Positions 35,316-45,338 of a stretch of 49,789 nt of DNA are shown here, in pieces; the first letter of the stretch is position 1, and every line of letters begins with the position of its first letter. The notes below the pieces were generated by a model. The model saw only the letters and a program-made list of their open reading frames with translations. It searched no databases and was not told the origin of the DNA. A program made the position numbers and the translations under genes. The DNA comes from Planococcus sp. ISL-110 (GTDB lineage: Bacteria; Bacillota; Bacilli; Bacillales_A; Planococcaceae): positions 43,697 through 93,485 of the forward strand of contig NZ_JAGGPX010000002.1 of NCBI RefSeq assembly GCF_018613575.1, read 5' to 3'.

Positions 35316-35765
35316 ATGGCGAACACAAAACAGACCATCTTCATCAATGCTCCACTTGAAAAAGTCTTTTACTATACCATCAATCCTGAAAACTGGGCAC
35401 ATTTCTATAATAATTTGGCTTCTCCAAAAAAAATTGACGGTAACGGCGAGCTCGGAACCGTGGTTGAAGCGGATTACGCCATCATGGGCATGCATTTTCT
35501 GGAAACCATTCAAGTCACTGAATGCGAAATTACGGGCAGTACCGCAAAATGGACCGGCATGCTAAGCGGAAGCTTCAATGCCAAACATTCAAGTTATTAC
35601 GAAGCAAAAGACTCAGGTACTGAGCTTACCTTTGAAATCGAAAGCTATATCCCCGATGACCTGTTCGGAAAAATTACAGACCAGCTCATCTACGAACGGC
35701 TAGGCCGAATTTCCGCCGCCCATACCCTGAAAAACATCAAAGTGATATGTGAAAGTTCGGAATAG
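35316..35765 (+). CDS. SRPBCC-fold (polyketide cyclase/START-like) protein
   Basis: The 149-residue protein starts with a typical SRPBCC strand and helix, TIFINAPLEKVFYYTINPENW, and has alternating strands with a long C-terminal helix (residues 118-145), which form the ligand pocket in this superfamily. No catalytic residues can be named; such proteins bind hydrophobic ligands or help cofactors. GGGAGGCG stands about ten bases before the ATG, and TATAAT at 35269-35274 is a likely -10. It appears to be a single-gene unit. Confidence 0.85.
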   Translation: MANTKQTIFINAPLEKVFYYTINPENWAHFYNNLASPKKIDGNGELGTVVEADYAIMGMHFLETIQVTECEITGSTAKWTGMLSGSFNAKHSSYYEAKDSGTELTFEIESYIPDDLFGKITDQLIYERLGRISAAHTLKNIKVICESSE

Positions 35766-35790
35766 GCAAAAGAAAGATTCGCTTCCGAAA

Positions 35791-35842
35791 ACAGTAGAAA
35801 AGCACAGCCGGCTATAAAATGCCGGCTGTGCTTTTCTACTGT
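35791..35842. terminator. Long hairpin after the SRPBCC gene, bidirectional
   Basis: A perfect 22-base-pair stem (35791-35812 with 35821-35842) includes AAAAGCACAGCCGGC. It can end the plus-strand gene at 35765 and, less certainly, the minus-strand gene whose stop is at 35939. Confidence 0.82.
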
Positions 35843-35938
35843 CAATCAGATTCTGCGTAATGCTGATTTACCTTGTCTTATTCCATACCTCCAAGACCAC
35901 AAACAAAATACGGTAAAAACAAGAAGGTATTTAGTATT

Positions 35939-36931
35939 TTATGAAAGACTATCTAAGATCCGGTCGCAAAGTGCCATCGTTTTAACATTGTCGCGTGCAT
36001 TCGATAAGGGCTTCTCGCCTGTGCTGCAGCATTCAAGGAAATGGGACATTTCACCAACAAATCCCCGAAGGTACAGGTCCCGGTAGGCTCCGGACATCGG
36101 TGTTGCGGATGGCTTATAATGGATGTCCGCTTCTTCGATTGATTGCCATGGCTGTTCTTCATGATGCTGTGATTTGTGGATGGTCAATGCATTGATTTCA
36201 TCTGCAAAAGCGAATCCTTCATCGAATGTCACCGTGATATTCTCACTCTCGCGCGTCCAGGCGGTCATGCCGCTGAAATACAGGCTGCCAACAACGCCCG
36301 TTTCAAACTTCAATGAAATGCTATGTGAAATAAACTCTTCACTGCTGTTTTTGAAACCTTTTACTTCCACCACTTCACCGAACAAGAACCGCACAAGATC
36401 CACCATATCGAGCGCTGCAAATTTCATGAACTGCTCGTCATTCTCGCAAAACAATGTGCTATCGACAGCAAAACGCGCCTGGAAAGAACGCGCAGTGCCG
36501 AGCGTTCCGCTATCAATCACTTCTTTGAGTTTTTGGTAAATTGGCGCATAGCGCTTCATAAACCCAACCATCACCTGTACTCCGCCCGTTTCAGCTGCTT
36601 TTGCAATTTCCGCCGCTTCCGCATCAGACATGCCAAGGGGTTTTTCGACAAAGACATTTTTTCCTGCCTTGATGCAGTCCAGAACGAGTGAAGCATGGTC
36701 TTCGGGCTGGGCAACGACCACCACACCTGCACATTCTTCCGTTTCCAGCATACGCCTGTAATCATCATAAGCGCCGCCCTCGCTCCCCATTCGCTGAAGC
36801 GTATTCCGGGATCGCTCGAAACTGCGCGTGGCAATCGCTTGGATTTCCGCTCCCGCTTCAATTGCCGCTGGGTAAATATTCGTCGTTGAATGTAAGCCAG
36901 CCCCAATAAAACAAATTTTAGCTTTTTTCAT
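35939..36931 (-). CDS. Gfo/Idh/MocA family oxidoreductase
   Basis: The N-terminal NAD(P)-binding fold has KICFIGAGLHSTTNIYPAA (residues 4-22), the family signature VEKPLGMSDAEAAEIA near 95, and a C-terminal alpha/beta substrate domain. Members oxidise sugars, inositols or related compounds or act on sugar nucleotides; the substrate cannot be read here. The Lys in EKP is the conserved catalytic lysine. The start has AAGGAGAGG. It stands alone between convergent hairpins. Confidence 0.88.
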   Translation of the reverse strand: MKKAKICFIGAGLHSTTNIYPAAIEAGAEIQAIATRSFERSRNTLQRMGSEGGAYDDYRRMLETEECAGVVVVAQPEDHASLVLDCIKAGKNVFVEKPLGMSDAEAAEIAKAAETGGVQVMVGFMKRYAPIYQKLKEVIDSGTLGTARSFQARFAVDSTLFCENDEQFMKFAALDMVDLVRFLFGEVVEVKGFKNSSEEFISHSISLKFETGVVGSLYFSGMTAWTRESENITVTFDEGFAFADEINALTIHKSQHHEEQPWQSIEEADIHYKPSATPMSGAYRDLYLRGFVGEMSHFLECCSTGEKPLSNARDNVKTMALCDRILDSLS

Positions 36932-36995
36932 ATGACCTCTCCTTTTTACTTCATATCATAAACCACCCAGTTGAAAAAAGCCTTCTTTCCACAAA

Positions 36996-37036
36996 AAAAC
37001 ACCAATTTCCTATTGCCAGTAGGAAATCGGCGTTTT
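36996..37036 (-). terminator. Terminator of copB
   Basis: On the minus strand the arms 37020-37036 and 36996-37012 pair with two wobbles or mismatches, and seven Ts follow. It lies about 70 bases past the copB stop. Confidence 0.75.
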
Positions 37037-37107
37037 CATTTAACGAGGCTAAACGATCGGTAAACCATCCATCAAACTGCCCCGCAAAATTCTCACTATT
37101 ACATATC

Positions 37108-39162
37108 TTACGCTTTTAGCAGCTTGGCATTGATGGCGACAATAACGGTACTCAGGCTCATGAAGACTGCACCGATTGCCGGGCTGATTATAATTCCCCA
37201 AGGCGCCAGGACACCTGCAGCCAGTGGGATGGCAACAATATTATAGCCGGTCGCCCACCATAAATTCTGGACCATTTTCCGGTAGGTTTTTTTGGACAGG
37301 TCGATGAGTGTCACGACATCGTTCGGATTGCTCCTCACAAGCACCACATCGGCCGTTTCCATCGCTACATCCGTTCCAGCTCCGATGGCAATTCCAAGAT
37401 CGGCTGTTGCAAGTGCCGGTGCATCGTTCACACCATCTCCTGTCATCGCCACTCTCAATCCTTTTTCTTTGATCTTCTTGATTTGATTGGCTTTGTCATC
37501 TGGCAGCACTTCCGCATAGACTTCATCGATGCCTACTTGCTTCGCTACCCAATCTGCCACTTTCTGATTATCACCAGTCAGCATAATTGAATGAATGCCT
37601 TTTGCCTTAAGGGCCGCCACAGCTTCTTTTGCTGTTTCCCGGACAATATCAGCCAAAGCAATCATACCGGCAAGCTGATCTTCCACAAGAACGAAGACAA
37701 CCGTTTTTCCTTCTTCTGATAATCTATTAAACTGATTCTGATTGTAGCTTAACCCATTGCTGTTCACATAACCTGGACTGACAACGTTGACTTTTTTCCC
37801 GTCCACAGTCCCTTGGATGCCTTTCCCGGTAATCGATTCGAAATCGCTCACTTGGCCGATCGAGACTTCTTTTTGTTTGGCGGATGTAACGATGCCTGCA
37901 GCAATCGGATGCTCTGAATTTTGTTCAATCGCCGCTGCCAATTGCAGCAACTCTTCATCAGTATAGCCGCTTTCAGAAACAATATCCGTCACACCGAATT
38001 CCCCTTTTGTCAGTGTGCCGGTTTTGTCGAACACCACCGCATCCAGATTCCGTGCTCCTTCGAAATCCGCACGGTTCCGGATCAGGAGCCCCTTTTTTGC
38101 AGAAATCGAAGTGGAGACGGCAACTACCAACGGCGCTGCCAGACCCAAAGCATGAGGACAGGTGATGACCATAACCGTAACCATCCGCTCAATGGCGATA
38201 TCAAACGAGTACCCAAACGACAGCCACGCGAATAAAGTGACAAATCCGGCCACTAAAGCCAAATAAAACAGCCACTTGGCAGCACGATTGGTCAAATCCT
38301 GTGTTCTGGATTTGGATTCCTGTGCTTCTTTTACCATCGTGATGACTTGGGACAAATACGATTCTTCCCCTGTTTTCTCTACTTCGATAACTAGAGATCC
38401 CTCTTTGTTCACCGATCCCCCAATGACACCATCACCTTCTGTTTTATCGATAGGTACGGACTCTCCTGTCAGCATCGATTCATCGATTGTTGACTTTCCT
38501 TCCATGATCAATCCATCAACTGGAATTTTTTCACCCGGTTTTACCAGTACCCGGTCCTTATTGCGGATCTCGGATAATGGGACTTCCTGGACTTGATTAT
38601 GTTCGTCCAATTTATGTGCGTCGCTCGGCATCAATTTCACCAATTGCTCCAAAGCATTCGAAGCACCCATAATGGAACGCATTTCAATCCAATGGCCGAG
38701 CAGCATGATGACGACAAGTGTTGCTAGTTCCCAATAAAGCTGATTGCCGTCCCAGCCGAAGACCACCAATGTACTATAGCTATAGGCAATGGTGATAGCC
38801 AAAGCAATTAATGTCATCATACCGGGATTTTTATCTTTCAACTCGCCGATGCCCCCGGTTAAAAATGGCCAGCCTCCATAAAAGAACACAATAGTCGATA
38901 AGGCAAATAAAATATACAGATCGTTCTCAAAACGCCAGTCGACTCCCATGAAATGCTGAATCATCGGAGACAATGCCAAAATCGGAATAGTAAGAGCTAA
39001 TGAGACAAAAAAGCGCTTTTTGAAATCTTCCACCATGTCCTCATGTCCCTGATGCTCATGAGAGCCGTTCCCTGTGGATTCAGGATGAGCCTCCTCTTCC
39101 TGAATCGTTGTTTCATCGTGATGCTTGGTGTGATTATGGTGTTTTCCTTTATTCTGTTCCAA
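37108..39162 (-). CDS. copB: Copper-translocating P-type ATPase, CopB type
   Basis: This P1B-type ATPase exports copper across the membrane. Instead of a CxxC metal-binding domain the N-terminus is histidine-rich ([15 protein letters not shown] in the first 45 residues), and the membrane ion site is CPH at 335-337, the mark of CopB-type pumps for Cu(II)/Cu(I). The phosphorylated aspartate is D379 in DKTGTLT, and [10 protein letters not shown] follows. The frame begins at a GTG at 39171 that lies inside AAAAGGGG; the TTG at 39162 has normal spacing and is preferred. No csoR, copY or copZ is seen nearby. Confidence 0.92.
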   Translation of the reverse strand: MEQNKGKHHNHTKHHDETTIQEEEAHPESTGNGSHEHQGHEDMVEDFKKRFFVSLALTIPILALSPMIQHFMGVDWRFENDLYILFALSTIVFFYGGWPFLTGGIGELKDKNPGMMTLIALAITIAYSYSTLVVFGWDGNQLYWELATLVVIMLLGHWIEMRSIMGASNALEQLVKLMPSDAHKLDEHNQVQEVPLSEIRNKDRVLVKPGEKIPVDGLIMEGKSTIDESMLTGESVPIDKTEGDGVIGGSVNKEGSLVIEVEKTGEESYLSQVITMVKEAQESKSRTQDLTNRAAKWLFYLALVAGFVTLFAWLSFGYSFDIAIERMVTVMVITCPHALGLAAPLVVAVSTSISAKKGLLIRNRADFEGARNLDAVVFDKTGTLTKGEFGVTDIVSESGYTDEELLQLAAAIEQNSEHPIAAGIVTSAKQKEVSIGQVSDFESITGKGIQGTVDGKKVNVVSPGYVNSNGLSYNQNQFNRLSEEGKTVVFVLVEDQLAGMIALADIVRETAKEAVAALKAKGIHSIMLTGDNQKVADWVAKQVGIDEVYAEVLPDDKANQIKKIKEKGLRVAMTGDGVNDAPALATADLGIAIGAGTDVAMETADVVLVRSNPNDVVTLIDLSKKTYRKMVQNLWWATGYNIVAIPLAAGVLAPWGIIISPAIGAVFMSLSTVIVAINAKLLKA

Positions 39163-39315
39163 TGGGACCACCCCTTTTCTGTTATCCAGATTTTTTACTT
39201 GTATTATAAAATCAAATTATCGAGAATCTATGCAGAAATTTCTTCTTGGGAGGTTCTGTTTATTTCCCTGCCAACGCGCAATTGCAATTCCATTGAATAC
39301 TTCCCTATAAAAATA

Positions 39316-39351
39316 CCCCGAAAGTTAGTTTTTCAACTCTAACTCTCGGGG
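39316..39351 (-). terminator. Terminator of the MFS transporter gene
   Basis: CCCCGA-AGTTAG and CTAACT-TCGGGG pair with one internal mismatch, and the minus strand continues with a T-rich run. Confidence 0.7.
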
Positions 39352-39412
39352 TGCATCATAGTTTTTTCTCTTCAAATATAGCTCCTGTATTGTTTAGCTG
39401 TAGAATAATCAG

Positions 39413-40705
39413 TTACATCGCTTCTAAATGCTCTTTTTTCGGTGGCTTTGCCAGCAAAGCGGCAAATATGCCAAGGAACGGGAAAATCATGATCCCCCAC
39501 AGCACTTCTTCATATCCGCCAAAGAAATCAAAGAACAAGCCGAACGGAAGCGGACCGAGTGCAGAACCCACTACCATAATGGCCATAGAGATGCCTGTGA
39601 TGCTGCCAAGGTATTGGCGGCCGAAATAATTGGGCCACACGACGCTGAGGGTAACCCGTTCGATGCCCAGCATAAAGCCCCATACGACAGCAAAAAGAAT
39701 CGCTCCTGAAAATACATCAGCTTCTTTCAGCAGGAAGATTGACGCGATTTCCCCTGCAAAAACCGCTGCCAGCATCCACTGCACCCGAATTTTATCGAGC
39801 AGGTATCCTGCCAGAAAAGTGACCGGAAACCCGATGACTGCCATCAGGCTCAAGACAGTCGCTGCAGTTTCCGGAGCTAGTGACTGAATCGAAAAGATGG
39901 AAACCAGATGGAAAGTCATACCCGTATTGACTAATGCAGGAACAGCGACACAAAACAGCAGCAGCCAGAAGGTACGGGTCTTCCTCGCTTCTTTCACAGT
40001 CCAGCTGATGTCTGAAGACAATTGCTTTTGATGCTCCTGCTTGCTTAAAGACGGTCCATTATCCGGGCTTAAGCCAATATCTTCCGGACGGTTCCGGATA
40101 AACAAGAATGCCAAAGGTGTAAAAATAAGGATAATGGAAGCCCCTAGGATTTGCCAGGCAGTCCGCCAGCCATATGCTTCAATGAGCCATACGTTGATCA
40201 GCGGAAAAGCCGCAGAACCGATCATACCGCCAAGCGCCGCCAAACTAAGCGCACGGCCCCGTCTTTGGATAAACCATTGCGGTACCAACGCATTTGGAAC
40301 AAGCGACATCGATCCTTGGCCAAACAGCCGGATAGCGAAAAAACCGATGAACAGCATCGCTGAGTTGACCACCATGCTATTGAATACACTGGCCGCCGCC
40401 AGAAGGATCGATACAATGATCGCCATTTTACGGGCGCCTATACGATCGATCATCCTGCCTACGATAAACAGCAGGAAACCAGCAAGCAGTGTCGCTGAGG
40501 AATAGATACCGGAAACTGCTGAGCGGCTCCAGCCGAATTCTTCGATGTAGTAGTCGATAAATATGGCATTTGAATAGGTTTGCCCCGGCCCCGAGAAGAA
40601 GTGAGACAGTCCCGCAAGAACGACAATCAGCCAGCCGTAATAAAATGGTGTGTAGATCACGCCTTCTTTATTGATCATTTTTTGTCTTCCAGTTGTTCTA
40701 TGCAT
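39413..40705 (-). CDS. MFS transporter, monocarboxylate/oxalate-formate type
   Basis: The 430-residue protein has twelve probable membrane helices in two halves with a hydrophilic loop near residues 208-235. It starts YYGWLIVVLAGLSHFFSGPG, a pattern seen in oxalate:formate and monocarboxylate antiporter-like MFS proteins, and has the loop 2-3 signature GRMIDRIGARKM. The substrate is not determined. The start follows GGAGGGCAG. The uspA gene downstream in coordinates is separated by a terminator, so it is its own unit. Confidence 0.87.
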   Translation of the reverse strand: MHRTTGRQKMINKEGVIYTPFYYGWLIVVLAGLSHFFSGPGQTYSNAIFIDYYIEEFGWSRSAVSGIYSSATLLAGFLLFIVGRMIDRIGARKMAIIVSILLAAASVFNSMVVNSAMLFIGFFAIRLFGQGSMSLVPNALVPQWFIQRRGRALSLAALGGMIGSAAFPLINVWLIEAYGWRTAWQILGASIILIFTPLAFLFIRNRPEDIGLSPDNGPSLSKQEHQKQLSSDISWTVKEARKTRTFWLLLFCVAVPALVNTGMTFHLVSIFSIQSLAPETAATVLSLMAVIGFPVTFLAGYLLDKIRVQWMLAAVFAGEIASIFLLKEADVFSGAILFAVVWGFMLGIERVTLSVVWPNYFGRQYLGSITGISMAIMVVGSALGPLPFGLFFDFFGGYEEVLWGIMIFPFLGIFAALLAKPPKKEHLEAM

Positions 40706-40725
40706 TACTGCCCTCCTCCAAAGAA

Positions 40726-40750
40726 AAAAGAGCCCTTTTAGAGCTCTTTT
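40726..40750 (-). terminator. Terminator of the sulP1-uspA1 unit
   Basis: AAAAGAGC and GCTCTTTT frame a nine-base loop and are followed on the minus strand by six Ts. It lies 9 bases after the uspA1 stop. Confidence 0.8.
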
Positions 40751-40759
40751 GTTCTTCTA

Positions 40760-41179
40760 TTATTTTACAATCAAAACTGGACAATTTGCACGTTTTACTA
40801 CTTTATGGCTGACACTGCCCAGAACCATTTCCTGCAGCCCGTTCAACCCGCGGCTGCCGATGATCAGAATATCGAATTTTTCCTTATTGGCATATTCGAC
40901 AATTGCTGGACCCGGTGTGCCGTGAAGGATTTCCACCTTGTACTTCACTTGTCCAGCTGCCAATGTTTCTTCAATGGGCTGAATTTTTTTTCTGCGTTTA
41001 AGATCCAGCTCCATTGAACTGCCGCTGTGCAGCACTTCATTTTTTGCATTAGCGTGATCCGCTACAAATACAATGGTTACCTGAGCATCCGGTGAAGGCG
41101 CTGCGATTTTGACTGCTTGTTTCGCTGCGCGGATTGAATGATCAGACCCATCTACAGCCAGCAATACTTTTTTGTACAT
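40760..41179 (-). CDS. Universal stress protein, UspA family (copy 1)
   Basis: The 139-residue protein has the Usp fold: N-terminal KKVLLAVDGSDHSIRAAKQA (residues 3-22) and the ATP-binding G-2x-G-9x-G-type motif in GSRGLNGLQEMVLGSVSHKV (107-126), so ATP binding is expected. It lies 21 bases after the SulP gene on the same strand and is probably cotranscribed. The same SulP-Usp pairing is repeated at 46,144-48,941. Confidence 0.92.
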   Translation of the reverse strand: MYKKVLLAVDGSDHSIRAAKQAVKIAAPSPDAQVTIVFVADHANAKNEVLHSGSSMELDLKRRKKIQPIEETLAAGQVKYKVEILHGTPGPAIVEYANKEKFDILIIGSRGLNGLQEMVLGSVSHKVVKRANCPVLIVK

Positions 41180-41200
41180 CTTTCAACACTCCCTAGAATT

Positions 41201-42664
41201 TTAATGGGTTGGCAACTTTGCATTCTTACTATTGAATATAGCTAACTTATCGACCAGTTTTTTACTGCCGGAATCCAGTCCCTCAAGTATAACCTCATTG
41301 CCGTTTTCTTTAAACTTCAAGACGACACGATCAATCGCGCCTACACCTGAATCGTCCCAGACATGAGCGTCAGTAAAGTCAATTATTACATTTTCATTTT
41401 CAATTGAATAATCGAATTTCTCTAGGAAATCTTCAACTGAAGCAAAGAATAGCTGACCTTCTACACTATATCTCGGAGTAGCATTTTCCATTCGTTTCTT
41501 CACTTCGATCTTCGAAATTTTTGCGACAAAGAAGATGGCGCTCAAGAGCACTCCAGCAATTACTCCGATCGATAAATCATGTGTGTAAACAACGATGAGA
41601 ACGGTCAATACCATTACCGCTGCATCCGTTCTTGGTGCTTTCTTCAAATAAGTGAAAGAAGACCAATCAAAAGTTCCGATGGCAACCATAATCATTATAC
41701 CTACAAGAACCGGCATTGGGATTTGAACGACCAGATCCCCGAGAACAATAATCAGGAAAATCAAAAATACGCCTGAAACCAAAGTGGAAAGTCTTCCGCG
41801 TCCACCGGATTTTATGTTGATAACTGATTGTCCAATCATCGCACAGCCTGCCATCCCGCCGAAGAAACCGGTAACGAAGTTGGCAATACCCTGTCCACGT
41901 GATTCTTTGTTTTTGTCACTTCCTGTACCTGTCATATCATCTACAATTGATGCAGTCAGCAAGGATTCCAAAAGACCCACAATCGCTAAGGCCAGTGAGT
42001 ATGGCAATACGATCATAATTGTTTCAATTGAGAAAGGCACATCAGGGATTAGGAATGATGGAAGCGACTTTGTGATCGCACCTAAATCTCCCACCGTCCG
42101 CAATTCGAAGCCGGAATAGATGGCTACTGCTGTCAGAAGAACCAAAGCGATCAATGGCGCAGGGACAGACTTTAAAAATCTTGGGACAATATAAACAATT
42201 GCCAGTGTAATTGCTACAAAAATATAAGTGGTGTTGTTAATACCCACAAAATGCGGCACCTGCGCCATGAAAATCAAAATGGCTAATGCGTTGACGAATC
42301 CGATCATGACAGCTCGCGGAATGAACTTCATCACTTTCGCTACCTTGAAAACTCCAAACAGTACTTGAATGACACCCGTTAATATAGTGGCTGCAAGCAA
42401 ATACTCAACGCCGTGATCTCTCACAAGCGGCACCATCAATAAGGCCATAGCGCCAGTAGCTGCTGAAATCATTCCTGGGCGACCGCCAATAAATGCGATT
42501 ATCACCGATATAAGGAAAGATGCATAAAGACCTACCATCGGATCGACTCCCGCGATGATGGAAAAGGCGATAGCTTCTGGAATCAGCGCTAAAGCGACAA
42601 CAATACCAGCCAAGACATCTCCCCGAACATTTGAAAACCATTCTGCTTTAATCTTCTTTAACAC
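41201..42664 (-). CDS. SulP family anion transporter with STAS domain (copy 1)
   Basis: SulP/SLC26 proteins move sulfate, bicarbonate or other anions. The membrane part (about residues 15-400) starts [20 protein letters not shown] and has the family block [12 protein letters not shown] and [12 protein letters not shown], and the cytosolic STAS domain (about 405-480) follows. GTG is the start, with AAGAGGAG ten bases before it. The anion is not fixed by sequence; coupling with Usp proteins has been seen for bicarbonate- or sulfate-type members. It is very similar to the protein at 46144-47604. Confidence 0.9.
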   Translation of the reverse strand: MLKKIKAEWFSNVRGDVLAGIVVALALIPEAIAFSIIAGVDPMVGLYASFLISVIIAFIGGRPGMISAATGAMALLMVPLVRDHGVEYLLAATILTGVIQVLFGVFKVAKVMKFIPRAVMIGFVNALAILIFMAQVPHFVGINNTTYIFVAITLAIVYIVPRFLKSVPAPLIALVLLTAVAIYSGFELRTVGDLGAITKSLPSFLIPDVPFSIETIMIVLPYSLALAIVGLLESLLTASIVDDMTGTGSDKNKESRGQGIANFVTGFFGGMAGCAMIGQSVINIKSGGRGRLSTLVSGVFLIFLIIVLGDLVVQIPMPVLVGIMIMVAIGTFDWSSFTYLKKAPRTDAAVMVLTVLIVVYTHDLSIGVIAGVLLSAIFFVAKISKIEVKKRMENATPRYSVEGQLFFASVEDFLEKFDYSIENENVIIDFTDAHVWDDSGVGAIDRVVLKFKENGNEVILEGLDSGSKKLVDKLAIFNSKNAKLPTH

Positions 42665-42834
42665 GTTATCTTGCTCCTCTTATTTATTATTTTTCCTCCA
42701 TAACACTCCTAGCCCTGTTATAGGCAATGAAAACAGTTTATCACCATTTTTCCTAAATGAGAACCTTTTTGGAACGTTTTTTATGTAAATTTATGTTATG
42801 ATGATTCAAGCTTATAATGATAGGAGAAATCAAC

Positions 42835-43377
42835 TTGATAATTGGCTATGCAAGACCTACAGAAAAAGATGTAAATTGTAAAAATCAAATTTCGTTGTTG
42901 GAACAATACGGTTGCACTGACTTTTATATAGAAGAACATCCTTCTCCCCAAAAAAGAGTGCAACTCATTAAAATGATGTCAATACTTGGAGAAAATGATT
43001 TAATTATTGTCGAGAAACTCCATTCCTTTGCTGATTCCACTCGACATTTGGTGGAACTGTTAAATGAGCTTAACCGTAGGAAGGCTTTTCTCTTATCCCT
43101 TAAAGAAGGCATTGACACTAGAAAGCCGATGGATCACTCATTTCTTGAAATCGTCCAGTCAATAGTGGAACTTCAAAGTGACACAATTAGCCAAAAAACA
43201 AAAATTGGAATGAATGAAGCCAAACAAAAGGGCATTGTTTCTGGTAGACCTCGGAAACCTGACGAAAATATAAAAAAAGCAATTGAAATGTACAATAGTA
43301 AACAATTTAATTTAGCTGAAATTAAAGAAAAGACCGGCATTAGTAAATCCACTCTCTATCGTTATCTAGAGAATTAA
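42835..43377 (+). CDS. Serine-recombinase-fold protein lacking catalytic residues, probable DNA-binding regulator
   Basis: The 180-residue protein aligns along its length with gamma-delta-type resolvases: the N-terminal IIGYARP, the helix E region IGMNEAKQKGIVSGRPRKP, and the C-terminal helix-turn-helix IKEKTGISKSTLYRYL. The nucleophilic serine position reads T (ARVST is ARPTE here), and the DRLGR motif reads HSFAD, so the two arginines after the active-site loop are lost; the ER pair on helix E is also replaced. The fold and DNA binding are therefore kept, but not strand exchange. A TTG at 42835 with AGGAG gives the canonical start. The symbol is left open. Confidence 0.82.
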   Translation: MIIGYARPTEKDVNCKNQISLLEQYGCTDFYIEEHPSPQKRVQLIKMMSILGENDLIIVEKLHSFADSTRHLVELLNELNRRKAFLLSLKEGIDTRKPMDHSFLEIVQSIVELQSDTISQKTKIGMNEAKQKGIVSGRPRKPDENIKKAIEMYNSKQFNLAEIKEKTGISKSTLYRYLEN

Positions 43378-43408
43378 GTACTGGTGAATTTAAAAAAGGA
43401 GAAATTTT

Positions 43409-45298
43409 ATGTTAAAAAAAGAATGGCCTAAACACACAGTAGTGGCAATCGCCATCATTGCCACTTGGTTAAAAACTTATATCGCTTATCAAACGGGCTT
43501 CTCGATTACGATTGATAATATTATGCAGGAAGTTATCCTGTTTCTCAGTCCACTAAGCTTACTTCTTTTCTTATACGGACTGTCACTGTTCTTTAAAAAG
43601 CAAAAAAATAAAAACCGGTATTTGCTGGTAATGACATTGATCACATCAATAATTTTATATGGGAATATAGCTTTTTACCGATTTTTCAGCGACTTTATCA
43701 CTTTGCCAGTGTTATTCCAAACTGATAATTTTGGAGATTTAGGCTCAAGTGCTGCAGCAAGTATTTATGCTACAGATATTCTGTACTTTAGTGATTTCAT
43801 CTTGGTATTGGCTGCGATTAAATTGTTGAAGATCAAAGAGGAAAACAACATATCTCGAAACAGCCATCGAAGAGCCTATTTCGTGCTTTCTTCCGCAGTT
43901 TTATTTTTAAATCTCGGCTTGGCGGAAGCCGAACGGCCACAATTGCTGACACGCGGTTTTGACCGGGAAATGCTGGTTAAGAACTTAGGTATGTACAACT
44001 ACCATTTATATGATATTTACATCCAATCTAAATCCCAAGCACAACGAGCATTTGCAGATGGATCAGAGCTGACTGAGGTTCATAGCTACGTTCGATCCAA
44101 CCAAATTGAATCCTCTGAAGAAATGTTCGGAGTTGCCGAAGGCAAGAACTTGATCGTCGTGACGCTTGAATCGATGCAGACATTCACTATTAATGAAAAA
44201 ATGAACGGCCAGACGATCACACCGTTCCTTAATGAACTGACGGAAGACGAAGACACAGTTTATTTCCCTAACTTTTATCATCAAAGCGGTCTGGGCAAAA
44301 CTTCTGATTCTGAGTTCTTGCTTGAGAATTCTCTTTATCCGTTAAGCGGTGGAGCCGTATTCTTTACACACGCTGGAAATACCTATAATTCAATGGCAGA
44401 AAAACTTGGGAACCAAGGGTATGCGACAAACGTCCAGCATGCCAACAACAAAAGTTTTTGGAATCGCGACATGATGTATGAATCATTGGGAATTGATGAA
44501 TTCCTCGATATTCAAAGTTATACGGTCGGAGAAGGCCAGGCAGTCAACTGGGGAATGAAAGATATTCCATTTTTTGAACAGTCTGTTGCCCATATGGCAG
44601 AGATGCCGCAGCCATTCTACAGCCGGTTGATCACACTGACCAACCACCATCCTTTCACTTTGGATCCGCAAGACAAACTGATTGACGAGTTCGACTCCAA
44701 TTCAGGTACACTTAACCGCTTTTTCCAGACAACTCGTTACCTGGACGAAGCCTTAAAAGAGTTGTTTGAAGATCTGAAAGAACAAGGTCTTTACGAAGAT
44801 TCGATAATAGTTATGTATGGAGACCATTACGGCATTTCAGAAAACCATAACGAAGCGATGGCCCAATACCTTGGAAAAGAGATTACGCCTTATGAGTCAG
44901 CTCAGCTTCAGCGGGTTCCCCTCTTCGTGCATATTCCGGGTTCAGGAAAAGGCCACGTAAATGAAGAAGTTGGCGGCCAAATTGACATGCGCCCAACTAT
45001 TCTTAATTTGATGGGAATTGAATCTGACACAGATATGCAGTTTGGCAGTGATTTGTTTTCAGAAGAACATGAAGAGTTCGCTATTTTCCGTGATGGACGC
45101 TTTGTCACAGATGAGTATGTATATGCAGGAAATACTTGTTATGAAAATGGTTCTGGACAGGAAATTGACCAAGAGCTGTGCGCTCCTTATGTTGAGCAGG
45201 CTCTGACCGAGCTTAATTATTCAGAAGAAGTCATCAATGGCGATCTATTACGATTTTACAATAAAGACACTGGTCAACTGGAAATTACTGAGGAATAA
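43409..45298 (+). CDS. LTA synthase family sulfatase-fold membrane protein
   Basis: LtaS-type enzymes transfer glycerol-phosphate from phosphatidylglycerol to build lipoteichoic acid. Five N-terminal membrane helices (residues 10-165) precede an extracellular sulfatase-fold domain. The nucleophile is T298 in GKTSDSEF, and metal-site stretches include VTLESMQTF near 248, NHHPFTL and YGDHYGISENHNEA. The 629-residue length is normal. Bacillales often carry several paralogs (LtaS, YfnI, YqgS, YvgJ); which one this is cannot be told. It follows the recombinase-like gene by 31 bases and may share its transcript. Confidence 0.92.
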   Translation: MLKKEWPKHTVVAIAIIATWLKTYIAYQTGFSITIDNIMQEVILFLSPLSLLLFLYGLSLFFKKQKNKNRYLLVMTLITSIILYGNIAFYRFFSDFITLPVLFQTDNFGDLGSSAAASIYATDILYFSDFILVLAAIKLLKIKEENNISRNSHRRAYFVLSSAVLFLNLGLAEAERPQLLTRGFDREMLVKNLGMYNYHLYDIYIQSKSQAQRAFADGSELTEVHSYVRSNQIESSEEMFGVAEGKNLIVVTLESMQTFTINEKMNGQTITPFLNELTEDEDTVYFPNFYHQSGLGKTSDSEFLLENSLYPLSGGAVFFTHAGNTYNSMAEKLGNQGYATNVQHANNKSFWNRDMMYESLGIDEFLDIQSYTVGEGQAVNWGMKDIPFFEQSVAHMAEMPQPFYSRLITLTNHHPFTLDPQDKLIDEFDSNSGTLNRFFQTTRYLDEALKELFEDLKEQGLYEDSIIVMYGDHYGISENHNEAMAQYLGKEITPYESAQLQRVPLFVHIPGSGKGHVNEEVGGQIDMRPTILNLMGIESDTDMQFGSDLFSEEHEEFAIFRDGRFVTDEYVYAGNTCYENGSGQEIDQELCAPYVEQALTELNYSEEVINGDLLRFYNKDTGQLEITEE

Positions 45299-45326
45299 AA
45301 AAGGAGTGCAGCTGCACTCCTTTTTT
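45297..45326 (+). terminator. Terminator of the LTA synthase gene
   Basis: GGAGTGCAG and CTGCACTCC are framed by six As and six Ts, a perfect palindrome directly after the stop codon. It can also serve uspA2 coming from the other strand. Confidence 0.9.
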
Positions 45327-45338
45327 ATTTGCCATCAT

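Noticed and set aside
41784..42119. Antisense frames inside the SulP genes (also at 46104-46616 and 46740-47060)
   Set aside because: Both SulP copies give similar antisense frames because their codon patterns match; no start signals or family features support them.
42835..43377. Active resolvase of a transposon or plasmid
   Set aside because: The nucleophile and key arginines are replaced and no transposase or res-site array is seen.
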